A stretch of DNA of 64,000 bases from assembly GCF_035989885.1 (NCBI RefSeq), contig NZ_CP108518.1, positions 5,509,001-5,573,000 of the forward strand, given 5' to 3'. How positions within the stretch are numbered: position 1 is the stretch's first letter; each line of letters begins with the position of its first letter. Under the pieces are notes generated by a model, which saw only the letters and a list, made by a program, of their open reading frames with translations, was not told where the DNA came from and did not search any database. This stretch comes from Streptomyces sp. NBC_01232 (GTDB lineage: Bacteria > Actinomycetota > Actinomycetes > Streptomycetales > Streptomycetaceae). The position numbers and the translations under genes are program-made. Below are positions 16,044 to 25,045 of the stretch, piece after piece.

Positions 16044-17006
16044 ATGACCGCTAGCACCACCCGTCGTACGACCGCCGCACGGTCCCGGATCGCCGCGGTC
16101 GGCGCGATCGCGGTCGCGGGCGCCCTGATCCTCACCGGCTGTGGTGACCAGACCGACAAGGCCTCCAGCACCCCGTCGGGTGCGGCGAACAACAGCAGCG
16201 CCCCGCTCTTCTCCAAGCTCCCGAAGAAGATCCAGGACGCCGGTGTCATCAAGGTCGGCACGGACGCCACGTACAAGCCGATGGAGTTCACCGAGGGCGG
16301 CAAGGTCGTCGGCGTGGACCCGGACATCGCGGCAGCCCTGGAGAAGCAGCTCGGCGTCCCGTTCAAGTTCGAGTCGGGCACCTTCGACACGCTGATCAGC
16401 AGCATGCAGACCGGCCGCAGCGACGTGGTCATGTCCTCGCTGAGCGACACCAAGGCCCGTCAGGACGGCCTGGACGACAAGGGCGCCAAGACCGGTGCCG
16501 GTGTCGACTTCGTCGACTACTTCTCCTCCTCCACCGCCATCCTGGTGAAGAAGGGCAACCCGGAGGGCATCAAGACCCTCGACGACCTGTGCGGCAAGAC
16601 GGTCGCCGTCCAGCGCGGCACCACCTACGAGACGGTCGCCAAGACCCAGGCCGAGAAGTGCAAGACGGACGGCAAGGGCGAGCTCAAGATCGAGTCCTTC
16701 CCGACCGACGCCGAGGCCCAGACCCGCGTGAAGGCCGGCGGCGCCGTCGCCGACCTGAACGACTCCCCGGTCGCCGCGCACATCGCGAAGGAGGCGGGCG
16801 GCGGCAACGACTTCGAGGCCATCGTCACCCCGAGCGACGCCGGCTTCTTCGGCATCGCGGTCGACAAGAAGAACACCGAGCTGCGCGACGCGATCAAGGA
16901 AGCCCTCGACGCGGTCATCAAGGACGGCACGTACAAGGCCGCCCTGGACAAGTGGAACGCGGGCTCCGGCGCCGTGACCGAGGCCAAGATCAACGCCGGT
17001 TCCTGA
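16044..17006 (+). CDS. Amino-acid ABC transporter substrate-binding lipoprotein
   Basis: A 320-residue lipoprotein. The signal peptide has Arg pairs at 7-8 and 13-15, a hydrophobic core and the lipobox LTGC (Cys about 33). The mature part is an SBP family 3 domain: IKVGTDATYKPMEFTEGGKVVGVDPDIAAAL, FDTLISSMQTGRSDVVMSS and TLDDLCGKTVAVQRGTTYE. It should capture polar amino acids outside the membrane and deliver them to the permease encoded next. The ATG at 16044 has GGAGGAA upstream; the longer frame reads into the promoter. First gene of a three-gene operon. Confidence 0.93.
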   Translation: MTASTTRRTTAARSRIAAVGAIAVAGALILTGCGDQTDKASSTPSGAANNSSAPLFSKLPKKIQDAGVIKVGTDATYKPMEFTEGGKVVGVDPDIAAALEKQLGVPFKFESGTFDTLISSMQTGRSDVVMSSLSDTKARQDGLDDKGAKTGAGVDFVDYFSSSTAILVKKGNPEGIKTLDDLCGKTVAVQRGTTYETVAKTQAEKCKTDGKGELKIESFPTDAEAQTRVKAGGAVADLNDSPVAAHIAKEAGGGNDFEAIVTPSDAGFFGIAVDKKNTELRDAIKEALDAVIKDGTYKAALDKWNAGSGAVTEAKINAGS

Positions 17007-17045
17007 CCTCCGCGTACCACCGCAGCACACTGAAGGGCAGTCACT

Positions 17046-17987
17046 GTGACTGACAAGCTCGACAAGGTCCCGGACCCGGCGGACACCCCGCCGGCCGGGG
17101 CCGTCCCCCCCGAGGCCATCCGCGCCATCCCGGTCCGCCACTACGGCCGCTGGATCAGCGCCGTGGTCGTCATCGGCCTGGTCGTGGCCCTCGTCGTCGC
17201 CTTCTCGCAGGGCAACGTGCGCTGGGCGACCGTGCCGGAGAAGCTGTTCGACCCCACCATCCTGCGCGGTGTCGTCAACACGGTCTGGATCAGCGTCGCC
17301 TCGATGGCCCTGGGCCTGGTGCTCGGTGTCCTGTTCGCCGTGATGCGGCTCTCGAAGAACCCGGTGACCAGCACCATCTCCTGGTTCTACATCTGGCTGT
17401 TCCGCGGCACCCCGGTGTACGTGCAGCTCCTCATCTGGTTCAACCTCGCCCTGATCTTCCCGATCCTGAACCTCGGGTTCTACAAGGACGAGATGACCCA
17501 GGTCATGACGCCCTTCCTGGCCGCCCTGCTGGGTCTCGGCCTCAACGAGGGCGCGTACATGGCGGAGATCGTCCGCGCCGGCATCCAGTCGGTCGACGAG
17601 GGCCAGAGCGAGGCCTCGCACGCGCTCGGCATGACCCGGATGCAGACCATGCGCCGCGTCGTCCTGCCGCAGGCCATGCGCGTGATCGTGCCGCCGTCGG
17701 GCAACGAGTTCATCAACATGCTCAAGACCTCGTCGCTCGTCGTCGCCGTGCAGTACTTCGACCTGCTGCGCGCGGCCCAGGACATCGCGTCCACGTCGTT
17801 CGCGGTGATGGAGATGTTCTTCGTCGCGTCGATCTGGTACCTCGCCCTGACCAGCGTCTTCAGCGTCGGCCAGTACTACCTGGAGCGCCGCTACGCCCGC
17901 GGTGCGCTCCGCTCGCTGCCGCCCACGCCGCTGCAGAAGATCAAGGCGAAACTGTCCAGCTTCTCGAACCGCAAGGCGGTGGCCTGA
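17046..17987 (+). CDS. Amino-acid ABC transporter permease
   Basis: A 313-residue His/Glu/Gln-type permease. A cytoplasmic N-terminal tail of about 40 residues precedes helices near 40-60, 80-105, 130-160, 225-250 and 255-275. The EAA loop that contacts the ATPase is at [31 protein letters not shown] is the family's other signature. Starts at GTG 17046; its stop overlaps the ATG of the ATPase gene by one base. It forms the channel with the preceding binding protein, probably as a homodimer because there is only one permease gene. Confidence 0.93.
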   Translation: MTDKLDKVPDPADTPPAGAVPPEAIRAIPVRHYGRWISAVVVIGLVVALVVAFSQGNVRWATVPEKLFDPTILRGVVNTVWISVASMALGLVLGVLFAVMRLSKNPVTSTISWFYIWLFRGTPVYVQLLIWFNLALIFPILNLGFYKDEMTQVMTPFLAALLGLGLNEGAYMAEIVRAGIQSVDEGQSEASHALGMTRMQTMRRVVLPQAMRVIVPPSGNEFINMLKTSSLVVAVQYFDLLRAAQDIASTSFAVMEMFFVASIWYLALTSVFSVGQYYLERRYARGALRSLPPTPLQKIKAKLSSFSNRKAVA

Positions 17988-18751
17988 TGACGACTGCCAT
18001 GGTGAAGGCCGAGGGCGTCCACAAGTCCTACGGTGCGGCGCACATCCTCAAGGGCATCGACCTGGAGGTCGCCCCGCGTGAGGTCTTCTGCCTGGTCGGC
18101 CCGTCCGGCTCCGGCAAGTCGACCTTCCTGCGGTGCATCAACCACCTGGAGCAGGTCAACGCGGGGCGGCTGTACGTCGACGGCCAGCTGGTGGGCTACC
18201 GCCAGAAGGGCGACAAGCTCTACGAGCTGAAGGACAGCGAGGTCGCGGCCCAGCGCCGGGACATCGGCATGGTCTTCCAGCGCTTCAACCTCTTCCCGCA
18301 CATGACGGCCATAGAGAACGTCATGGAAGCCCCGGTCATGGTCAAGGGCGAGTCCAAGGCGGTGGCGCGCGAGCGCGCCGTGCGCCTCCTGGACCGCGTC
18401 GGCCTCGGCGACAAGGGCGGGAACTACCCCACCCAGCTCTCCGGCGGCCAGCAGCAGCGCGTGGCGATCGCCCGCGCGCTGGCCATGGAGCCGAAGCTGA
18501 TGCTCTTCGACGAGCCCACCTCGGCGCTCGACCCGGAGCTGGTGGGTGACGTCCTGGACGTCATGCGGGACCTGGCCGAATCGGGCATGACCATGATCGT
18601 GGTCACGCACGAGATGGGCTTCGCCCGCGAGGTCGGAGACAACCTCGTCTTCATGGACGGCGGTGTGGTCGTGGAGTCGGGCCACCCCCGCGAGGTGCTG
18701 GGCAACCCCCAGCACGACCGCACGAAGGCGTTCCTGTCCAAGGTGCTGTAG
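17987..18751 (+). CDS. Amino-acid ABC transporter ATP-binding protein
   Basis: A 254-residue GlnQ-like ATPase. Walker [10 protein letters not shown] (about 44-52), Q-loop [12 protein letters not shown], signature LSGGQQQRV, Walker [13 protein letters not shown], and the switch histidine in VVTHEMGFA. It powers uptake by the permease encoded before it, with which it overlaps by one base (TGATG). A strong hairpin lies 22 bases after the stop. Confidence 0.95.
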   Translation: MTTAMVKAEGVHKSYGAAHILKGIDLEVAPREVFCLVGPSGSGKSTFLRCINHLEQVNAGRLYVDGQLVGYRQKGDKLYELKDSEVAAQRRDIGMVFQRFNLFPHMTAIENVMEAPVMVKGESKAVARERAVRLLDRVGLGDKGGNYPTQLSGGQQQRVAIARALAMEPKLMLFDEPTSALDPELVGDVLDVMRDLAESGMTMIVVTHEMGFAREVGDNLVFMDGGVVVESGHPREVLGNPQHDRTKAFLSKVL

Positions 18752-18772
18752 TTCGGCGCACCCGCGGACGGT

Positions 18773-18805
18773 GAGGGGCGGTACGGGAGACCCGTACCGC
18801 CCCTC
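18773..18805 (+). terminator. Hairpin terminator after the ABC operon
   Basis: A perfect 15-base stem (18773-18787 with 18791-18805) closes a 3-base loop, shortly after the ATPase stop and before the convergent methyltransferase gene. Confidence 0.85.
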
Positions 18806-18851
18806 AGCCGTTCCCGCGCGTGTGCCGCGGGCTTCCTGCGGTTCCAGGTTC

Positions 18852-19640
18852 CTACTTCAGCCCTAGGACCAGCGCGTCCGAGGGGGAGCGCCAGACCGTA
18901 CGGGCCTCCGCGAAGCCCGCGGCGCGCAGGGTCTCGGCGTGCCAGGCCTCGGACGGGGTGTCGCCGTCCGCGTGCTCCCCGTAGGTCTCGAAGCGCCGCT
19001 TCACCTGCTCGGCGAGCGCCGGGTCGGCGCCCGCCAGGGCCCACCACTCGCGCCAGTCCACGGCCCCGGCCGCCCTGGCCCGGTCCATGCCGGCGTGCCG
19101 GTGGGCGTGCTCGGCGGCGTCGATGCGCGGGGTGGCCGGGTCGGGCATGTGGTCGGCGTTCATGAACACCCCGCCGGGGGCCACGAGCGGTGCGAGCTGC
19201 CCGTACAGGACGGCCAGGTCCCCGCTCGGCAGCCAGTGCAGGGCGGTGGCGGTCAGGACGGCGTCGTAGGCGGCGTGGGGGAGGGCGGCGCGCCAGTGGG
19301 GGTCCTTGAGGTCGGCGGTCACGAAGGTGACCCGTTCGTCGCCCGCGAAGTGCCCCTCGGCGATGGTCAACAGGGCGGGGTCGAGATCGACGCCCGTACT
19401 GGTGGCTTCCGGGAACCGCTTGAGGACGCGGTCCGTGATACTTCCCGTACCGCATGCGAGATCCAGCACCCGGGGGGCGGGTCCCACCAGCGCCTCGACC
19501 ATGTCCAGCATCACCCGGAACCGCTCCTCGCGGTCGGGCATGTACCACTCCTGCTGCCGGTCCCAGCTGTCCTGCCAGGCCTGCCAGTCGCTGGTGCCCG
19601 CCGGAGCCGCTGAAGCTGTCGTATTCGCCGTATCCGTCAT
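18852..19640 (-). CDS. Class I SAM-dependent methyltransferase
   Basis: A 262-residue methyltransferase. SAM motif I is VLDLACGTGSITDRVL, motif II TGVDLDPALLTIAE, then VTFVTADLKD and the post-motif YDAVLTATALHWL, close to trans-aconitate and ubiquinone-type methyltransferases. The start at 19638-19640 was chosen because GGAGGGG lies 7 bases upstream; an ATG five codons earlier lacks spacing for a site. Substrate unknown. It is divergent from the CGNR gene, sharing an 82-base promoter region. Confidence 0.87.
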   Translation of the reverse strand: MTDTANTTASAAPAGTSDWQAWQDSWDRQQEWYMPDREERFRVMLDMVEALVGPAPRVLDLACGTGSITDRVLKRFPEATSTGVDLDPALLTIAEGHFAGDERVTFVTADLKDPHWRAALPHAAYDAVLTATALHWLPSGDLAVLYGQLAPLVAPGGVFMNADHMPDPATPRIDAAEHAHRHAGMDRARAAGAVDWREWWALAGADPALAEQVKRRFETYGEHADGDTPSEAWHAETLRAAGFAEARTVWRSPSDALVLGLK

Positions 19641-19722
19641 CCCGTACCCCTCCATACGTAATACCCTCGAAGACGTCTCAGCCGTTACCGGAGACATTAA
19701 TCCGCAGCCGTAAGGACTACAA

Positions 19723-20352
19723 GTGGAACTGGCCCATTACTCGGACTTCGCCGTGCGCCTGGTCAACACCGAGGAGCCGGCCCGCAACAAGGACTCGCTC
19801 ACCTCGGTGGACGCCGTCCGCGACCTGTTCGGCGCCAGTCAGCAGATGGCGCGCCGCGTCACCGACGGTGACGTCACCCGCTTCCGCAACGTCCGCGGCC
19901 GCCTGCGTTCGGTGTTCGAGGCCGCCGACAGCGGCGACGAGGTCCTCGCCGTCGACCTGCTGAACTCGCTGCTCATGGAGTTCCCCGTCAGCCCCCAGGT
20001 GTCCGGCCACGAGACCCTCGCCGACGACGGCCGCCCCGACTGGCACATCCACCTGGCCGAGCACCCCTCGAACGCCTCCGCGGGCTACGCCGCGATGGCG
20101 GCCATGGGCCTGGCCTTCGCCCTCACCGAGCACGGACCCGACCGCCTCGGCCTGTGCCAGGCCGCGCCCTGCCGCAACGCCTACCTCGACACCTCGACCA
20201 ACCGCTCCCGGCGCTACTGCTCCGACCGCTGCGCCACACGGGCGAACGTGGCCGCCTACCGCGCCCGCAAGCGGCTGGAGGCCGAGGCGTCCGCGCGCAG
20301 CGGGCGCAGCGCCGAGACCGCCCAGGACAGCCGGGCCCTCAGCGAGCGCTGA
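19723..20352 (+). CDS. CGNR zinc-finger/ABATE-domain regulator
   Basis: A 209-residue protein with an ABATE-like helical N-terminal domain (about 1-130: FAVRLVNTEEPARNKDSLTSVD) and a C-terminal CGNR-type zinc finger: LCQAAPCRNAYLDTSTNRSR, then YCSDRCATRANVAAYRARKR (about 145-185). Two CxxxxC/CxxxC pairs should bind one zinc, and the basic helix after it fits nucleic-acid binding. Family members are thought to be transcription factors that sense stress ligands. Start is GTG 19723. Its last 97 bases overlap the 3' end of sodX on the other strand. Confidence 0.87.
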   Translation: MELAHYSDFAVRLVNTEEPARNKDSLTSVDAVRDLFGASQQMARRVTDGDVTRFRNVRGRLRSVFEAADSGDEVLAVDLLNSLLMEFPVSPQVSGHETLADDGRPDWHIHLAEHPSNASAGYAAMAAMGLAFALTEHGPDRLGLCQAAPCRNAYLDTSTNRSRRYCSDRCATRANVAAYRARKRLEAEASARSGRSAETAQDSRALSER

Positions 20353-20678
20353 TCCTCCTCGCGCGGCCGGAAGCGCAGCACCGCCGTGGCCAGCACCAGC
20401 TCCCCGGGCACCGGCCCGTAGACGGTGCTGTCGCCGGTCTCGTTGAAGGGGTTGTCGCCGAGCACCCACCAGCTGCCGCCCGGCCGTCGCTCCACCGCCC
20501 GCTTGACCACCAGCAGGTCCTGCTGGAACGGGTGGCGCAGCACGACCACGTCACCCGGCCGGACCGCAGCCCCGTACCGGACCACCAGCCGGTCCCCGTT
20601 CAGCAGCGTGGGCACCATCGACGCCCCCGTCACCTCCACCACCTCGAACCGCTTCCGCGGGCGCCCGTTCTCCACCAT
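20256..20678 (-). CDS. sodX: Nickel-type superoxide dismutase maturation protease
   Basis: A 140-residue S24/S26-like signal-peptidase-fold protease that removes the SodN leader so that His1 becomes a nickel ligand. The catalytic Ser20 is in VTGASMVPTL, the general-base Lys59 in DLLVVKRAVER, and WWVLGDNPFNETGDS is the box E-like end. Start at 20676-20678 has GGAGGA upstream. It is divergent from sodN, as in other Streptomyces. The 3' 97 bases overlap the end of the convergent CGNR gene. Confidence 0.93.
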   Translation of the reverse strand: MVENGRPRKRFEVVEVTGASMVPTLLNGDRLVVRYGAAVRPGDVVVLRHPFQQDLLVVKRAVERRPGGSWWVLGDNPFNETGDSTVYGPVPGELVLATAVLRFRPREEDQRSLRARLSWAVSALRPLRADASASSRLRAR

Positions 20679-20849
20679 GCGTGTCCTCCTCGTCACCCCC
20701 GCATGCTGCCGCACGGGTCCGTACATTCGCTCACCGGTCCGGCCGCGACCCTGGACTTTTGTCCTAAGCCCATGGGGGCGCCCGCGAAATCCGGTTGTTC
20801 AGCGAGTAATCTCCCCCTTGAGAAGACGATCACGAGGAGGACAAACTCC

Positions 20850-21245
20850 ATGCTTTCCCGCCTCTTCGCCCCCAAGGCGAAGGTCTCCGCCCACTGCGAT
20901 CTTCCGTGCGGCGTGTACGACCCTGCCCAGGCCCGCATCGAGGCCGAGTCCGTCAAGGCCGTGCAGGAGAAGTACCAGGCCAACGACGACGCCGACTTCC
21001 GCGCGCGCGCCATCACCATCAAGGAGCAGCGCGCCGAGCTCGCCAAGCACCACGTCTCGGTGCTGTGGAGCGACTACTTCAAGCCCCCGCACTTCGAGAA
21101 GTACCCGCAGCTGCACACCCTGGTCAACGACACCCTGAAGGCCCTCTCGGCCGCCAAGGCGTCGAACGACCCGGCGACCGGCGCCAAGGCCCTTGAGCTC
21201 ATCGCCGAGATCGACCGCATCTTCTGGGAGACCAAGGCCGCCTGA
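20850..21245 (+). CDS. sodN: Nickel superoxide dismutase
   Basis: A 131-residue precursor of Ni-SOD. The 14-residue leader MLSRLFAPKAKVSA is followed by HCDLPCGVYDP, the nickel hook (His1, Cys2, Cys6 of the mature protein); the rest is a four-helix bundle (ARIEAESVKAVQEKY, FRARAITIKEQRAELAKHHV). The mature enzyme of 117 residues removes superoxide in the cytoplasm as a hexamer. ATG 20850 is preceded by GAGGAGG. In Streptomyces sodN is favoured when nickel is ample through the Nur system; no Nur box was confirmed here. Confidence 0.97.
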   Translation: MLSRLFAPKAKVSAHCDLPCGVYDPAQARIEAESVKAVQEKYQANDDADFRARAITIKEQRAELAKHHVSVLWSDYFKPPHFEKYPQLHTLVNDTLKALSAAKASNDPATGAKALELIAEIDRIFWETKAA

Positions 21246-21287
21246 TCCTGGGTGCCCCGAGGTTCTGCCCGCGCTGCCGGTGACGGC

Positions 21288-21338
21288 GCGCATGACTACG
21301 GCCCGTCCGCTCCGAGCGGCCGGGCCGTAGTCATGCGC
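21288..21338 (+). terminator. Strong hairpin terminator after sodN
   Basis: Perfect 18-base arms (21288-21305 and 21321-21338) enclose a 15-base loop, 42 bases past the sodN stop. Confidence 0.88.
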
Positions 21339-21522
21339 GGCGACCGCAGTCAGCCCCTCTCACCGAGGGCGGCCCGCAGCCAGTCGAGGGGGTCTCCGGG
21401 CTGCGGGCGGCTCCTCGTCGTGGCGCGGGCCGTGCTCGACGGCATCGCCGGTGGCGGTGGCGGGCGGAACCGGCCAGTACGTACGGTCGGCCGCCCCTGA
21501 GCAACCGTCCCGGCCCGGGGGC

Positions 21523-21711
21523 TCAGGCGTCCTCGTCCTCGTCCTCGTCGTCCAGGCGGGCCAGCCAGGTGGCGAGGCGTTCCACCGGGACCTCGAAGTC
21601 CGGGTTCAGGTCGACGAAGGTGCGCAGCTGCTCGGCGAGCCACTCGAAGGTGACCTCCTCCTCGCCGCGCCGCTTCTCCAGCTCCTCGATGCCGCGATCG
21701 GTGAAGTACAA
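21523..21711 (-). CDS. DUF6104 family small acidic protein
   Basis: A 62-residue protein: MYFTDRGIEELEKRRGEEEV, FEWLAEQLRTFVDLNPDFEV, and a very acidic tail (DDEDEDED). It matches the small actinobacterial DUF6104 family of unknown function. The tail codes in near-repeat gac/gag codons. The 180 bases between it and the sodN terminator hold no supported gene, though a frame ending in DPLDWLRAALGER on the minus strand looks partly protein-like. Confidence 0.75.
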   Translation of the reverse strand: MYFTDRGIEELEKRRGEEEVTFEWLAEQLRTFVDLNPDFEVPVERLATWLARLDDEDEDEDA

Positions 21712-21840
21712 GTCGGGCTCCGTGCCGTGATGGGGGTGTGCAGGGGGTGTTTCCCGCCAGGATAATCCGCCTTAAGGCGAGACCTCCCGCCTGCGCCCTC
21801 CCCGGGTCTAGCCTGGATGCCCGACAATCAGGGGGCGCGG

Positions 21841-23949
21841 ATGACGGACGGGCGCACGACGGGTGCCGCGCGCGCCTTCGAGCTCCTCGAGCCCCTCGTC
21901 CAGGCGGCGACCGTACGCGTTCACGCCCCGCCGGGCGGGTATGACAACCCTCGCAGTCATCGGACCGGTCCCACCTGGGGGAGCGGCTTCTTCATCGCTC
22001 CCGGCTGGGTCCTGACGTGCGCGCACGTGGTCGGCGAAGGGGGTGCTGCGGTGCGTCTGACGGGGCGCGAGGTCGGGATCACCTTCTCCGCGGGGAGCGT
22101 CACCGGCACGGTCACCGGGCGCGTGGAATGCGTACTGCCCGAGCGGCTGGAGGAGCGGCGGCCCGGCCGGCACGCACTGTGGGACCTGCCCGACCTGGCG
22201 CTGATCAGGGTCCTGGCCCCCGTCTCGCACGCCTGCGTCTGGATCACCGACCGCTCCCGGCCGCGCTTCGACGAGGTCGCCTACTTCGGCTGCACCGAGG
22301 ACCTCGGCACCCCCGAGATCACCGGCCGCACCACCCGGCTGCGCGGCACCGCCGGGAACGGCGCGGCCATCCGGCTCGGCGACGACGACGAGATCGAACC
22401 CGGCATGTCCGGCGGGCCCGTGGTGGACCTGGCCCGCGGGGAGGTCGTCGGCGTGCTCAAGGCCCGGCGGCAGACCGGCGGCGGCGGGCTCGCCGTCTCC
22501 GTCGTACAGCTGCGCACCCTCCCGATGGCCGCCCGCGGCCAGGTCGGGCTCTACCGCCGGATCATGCAGGCCCACGACCTCCACCACTACGACCAGCATC
22601 TCAGCGATCTCGACAACCGCCGGACCTGGACGGACGTGCACGGCGAGCTCCCGCCGGAGGAGGGCGACCCGTACGCCGGCCGGGGCCGGCTCACCCCCGG
22701 CGAGCGCACCACCCTGTACGGGCTGCTGGCCGAACTGCCGCCGCCCGGCTCCTCCGAGGTCGTACGCGCCCTCGTCGAGGAGGTGCGCGGGGAGGAGCCG
22801 GACCCGCAGCCGCCCGCCCCGCTGAGCTGGCGCGACGGGCTGGGGCTGCTGCACGACCCGCCCGGTGGGACGGGAGAGGCCGCGGCGATGCTCCGGTACG
22901 CGACGGACGTGAGCGTCGCCGAGTACCGGGAGCCGGCCGCACCGGGCGCCGACGAGGAGCTGTGGGACTGGGTACGGGCCACAGCCGAGCGGCTGTGGCG
23001 GCCCCTGCGGCGGGAGCTCGGCGAGCGCCGCGAGCGGGGCCTCGCCGAGCGCGAGCGGCGCCGGCGGGCCACGGCCGGGCGGTCGGTCCACGGCCCGGCC
23101 CGGCGGGCCGGAGGTCTGCCGTCCGGTGCCTCCGTACTGCTGGAGGTCTGGGCGCACGGCTGGGAGGACGTCTACGACTGGCGGGTCTCCGTGCTCGCCG
23201 GACCCGCGCACGCGGGGCGGGTGACTCCGGTGGACTCGGGCGTACGGGCCACCCTGGCGGGTCTGCCGGAGGCGTTACGGGTCCCGCTCGCCGAGGGCTT
23301 CCGGCGGTGCGACACCCACGAGGCGGCGGCCCTGCTCGAAGTGGCCGTGGCCCCCGAGCTGTTCGGGCTCGCGGTGGACGCGTGGGTGGTGGTGGGCGGC
23401 GTACCGCTCGGCGTGCAGCGGCCGGTGGTGCTGCGCCACCCGGCCGGGACCGCAGGGCCGAACCCGGGCGGCGCGCGGGAGCACCCCGCCGACCGCGAGG
23501 GCGGCGACGCAGCCGCCCGGTGGGCCCGGGTGCAGGCGGGCCCGCTCCAGGACGAACGGGCCGACTGCGCCGGAGGGCGCCCCCGCAGCCCCGCCACCGA
23601 GTGGCTGACCGGCCTCCCCGACAACACCGTGCCCGTGCACTGCCGGGCCGCCGACCAGGAGCCGACGCTCGGCTCGCTGCACGCGGTGCGCGACGCCGGG
23701 TACGGGGTGGCGGTGACCCGGAGGCCCCCGCCGGAGCCCGGGGCCTCGTGCGCGCCCTTCCACCGCGGGCTGCGGGAGGAACTGGCCGACGCCGGGCGGG
23801 CGGAGGTGCTGCCGCTGCGCTTCCAGACCCTGCGGGGGCGGGCGTACGGGGCGGACCCCGACGCCTACTGGGCGACCGGGGCGGGACTGGTGTGGGAGGA
23901 CCCGGCGCGGCCGCTGCCCGAGGACGAACCGCTGCAGGGCGACCTGTGA
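21841..23949 (+). CDS. Trypsin-like peptidase with VMAP C-terminal domain (vWA-MoxR-associated protein)
   Basis: A 702-residue protein. The N-terminal chymotrypsin-fold protease has the full triad: His62 in VLTCAHVVG, Asp118 in DLPDLALIRV and Ser190 in EPGMSGGPVVD. A middle helical segment (about 230-380) is followed by the VMAP C-terminal region, with VLLEVWAHGWEDVYDWRVSV and a terminal DAYWATGAGLVWEDPARPLP. VMAP proteins are the third partner of vWA-MoxR systems and are proposed to cut or activate targets on threat. Start 21841 has GGGGG eight bases upstream; an in-frame ATG at 21817 lacks one. It is first of a co-directional seven-gene island. Confidence 0.85.
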   Translation: MTDGRTTGAARAFELLEPLVQAATVRVHAPPGGYDNPRSHRTGPTWGSGFFIAPGWVLTCAHVVGEGGAAVRLTGREVGITFSAGSVTGTVTGRVECVLPERLEERRPGRHALWDLPDLALIRVLAPVSHACVWITDRSRPRFDEVAYFGCTEDLGTPEITGRTTRLRGTAGNGAAIRLGDDDEIEPGMSGGPVVDLARGEVVGVLKARRQTGGGGLAVSVVQLRTLPMAARGQVGLYRRIMQAHDLHHYDQHLSDLDNRRTWTDVHGELPPEEGDPYAGRGRLTPGERTTLYGLLAELPPPGSSEVVRALVEEVRGEEPDPQPPAPLSWRDGLGLLHDPPGGTGEAAAMLRYATDVSVAEYREPAAPGADEELWDWVRATAERLWRPLRRELGERRERGLAERERRRRATAGRSVHGPARRAGGLPSGASVLLEVWAHGWEDVYDWRVSVLAGPAHAGRVTPVDSGVRATLAGLPEALRVPLAEGFRRCDTHEAAALLEVAVAPELFGLAVDAWVVVGGVPLGVQRPVVLRHPAGTAGPNPGGAREHPADREGGDAAARWARVQAGPLQDERADCAGGRPRSPATEWLTGLPDNTVPVHCRAADQEPTLGSLHAVRDAGYGVAVTRRPPPEPGASCAPFHRGLREELADAGRAEVLPLRFQTLRGRAYGADPDAYWATGAGLVWEDPARPLPEDEPLQGDL

Positions 23950-24007
23950 CCAGGCCGGGCGGCGGCCCGGCGGATGCGAGCGGCCCAGGCGAGGGAGGAG
24001 CAGCACC

Positions 24008-25039
24008 ATGAACGACGAGTGGCTCATATACCGCGGGGTGGGTGAGCCCCACGACGGCATCGACGCGCTGCCCGACCCGCCGCCCTGGCGGGACTTCGAC
24101 GGCGGGCCCGTGGCGGAGGCGGACGGTCCGGCCCGGGCCGCCGACGGCAACGTGGCCCGGCGGCTCGGCGCGCACCGGCAGGCCGCCGAGCTGCACCGGC
24201 CGGAGCCCGAGGAGCTGGAGGCCATCAACGCGGCGCTGTACCTGCGCCGGCCGCTGCTCGTGACCGGCTTTCCCGGAACCGGGAAGTCCACCCTCGCGCA
24301 CGCCGTCGCCCACGAGCTGAAGCTGGGGCGGGTGCTGCGCTGGCCGGTGGTGTCGCGGACCGTGCTCCAGGACGGGCTGTACCGGTACGACGCCCTGGCC
24401 CGGCTGCAGGACGTGCAGATCGCCGCGAGCGGCGGCGGCCCGGCCCAGGCCGGCTCCGGACCCGCAGCCGCCCCCGGCATCGGGAAGTACATCCGGCTCG
24501 GGCCGCTCGGCACCGCCCTGCTGCCGACCGCCCGCCCCCGCGTGCTGCTCATAGACGAGCTCGACAAGAGCGACATCGACCTGCCCAACGACCTGCTGAA
24601 CGTCCTGGAGGAAGGGGAGTTCGCCCTCCCCGAACTGGAACGGGTCGCCGACACCGAACCCGAGGTGCAGGTGCTCACCGACGACGGGACCAAGGTGACC
24701 GTCCACGGCGGCCGCGTCCGCTGCCGGTCCTTCCCGTTCATCATCCTGACCAGCAACGGGGAACGCGACTTCCCGGCCGCCCTGCTGCGCCGCTGCATCC
24801 AGCTGAAGCTCGGACAGCCCGGCGAGAAACGGCTCGCCACCATGGTCCGCGCCCACCTCGGGGAGGAGGCAGCCCGCCTCGGGGCCGACCTGATCCGGGA
24901 GTTCCTCAGCCGCTCCCAGTCCGAGCTGGTCGCCGCCGACCAGCTGCTCAACGCCGTCTACCTGACGCACTACGCCGCCCCGCCCACCCGGGAGGACCTC
25001 GCGGACCTGCTCATCCAGCGCCTCGACCGCCCGAGGTGA
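24008..25039 (+). CDS. MoxR-type AAA+ ATPase
   Basis: A 343-residue AAA+ protein. Walker A GFPGTGKST starts near residue 87, Walker B with VLLIDELDKSD lies near 179-189, sensor 1 in FPFIILTSNGERDFP, and arginine-finger region in FPAALLRRCIQLKL. The N-terminal 60 residues are divergent. MoxR ATPases work with vWA proteins as chaperones that remodel or insert cofactors into partners; the next gene encodes such a vWA protein 6 bases away and the preceding gene is a VMAP protease. GGAGGAG precedes the ATG. Confidence 0.92.
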   Translation: MNDEWLIYRGVGEPHDGIDALPDPPPWRDFDGGPVAEADGPARAADGNVARRLGAHRQAAELHRPEPEELEAINAALYLRRPLLVTGFPGTGKSTLAHAVAHELKLGRVLRWPVVSRTVLQDGLYRYDALARLQDVQIAASGGGPAQAGSGPAAAPGIGKYIRLGPLGTALLPTARPRVLLIDELDKSDIDLPNDLLNVLEEGEFALPELERVADTEPEVQVLTDDGTKVTVHGGRVRCRSFPFIILTSNGERDFPAALLRRCIQLKLGQPGEKRLATMVRAHLGEEAARLGADLIREFLSRSQSELVAADQLLNAVYLTHYAAPPTREDLADLLIQRLDRPR

Positions 25040-25045
25040 TCGGCC

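Noticed and set aside
21350..21643. Minus-strand frame ending in DPLDWLRAALGER between sodN and the DUF6104 gene
   Set aside because: The C-terminal dozen residues look protein-like, but the frame overlaps the DUF6104 gene, lacks a ribosome site and has low-quality composition upstream; at most a relic.
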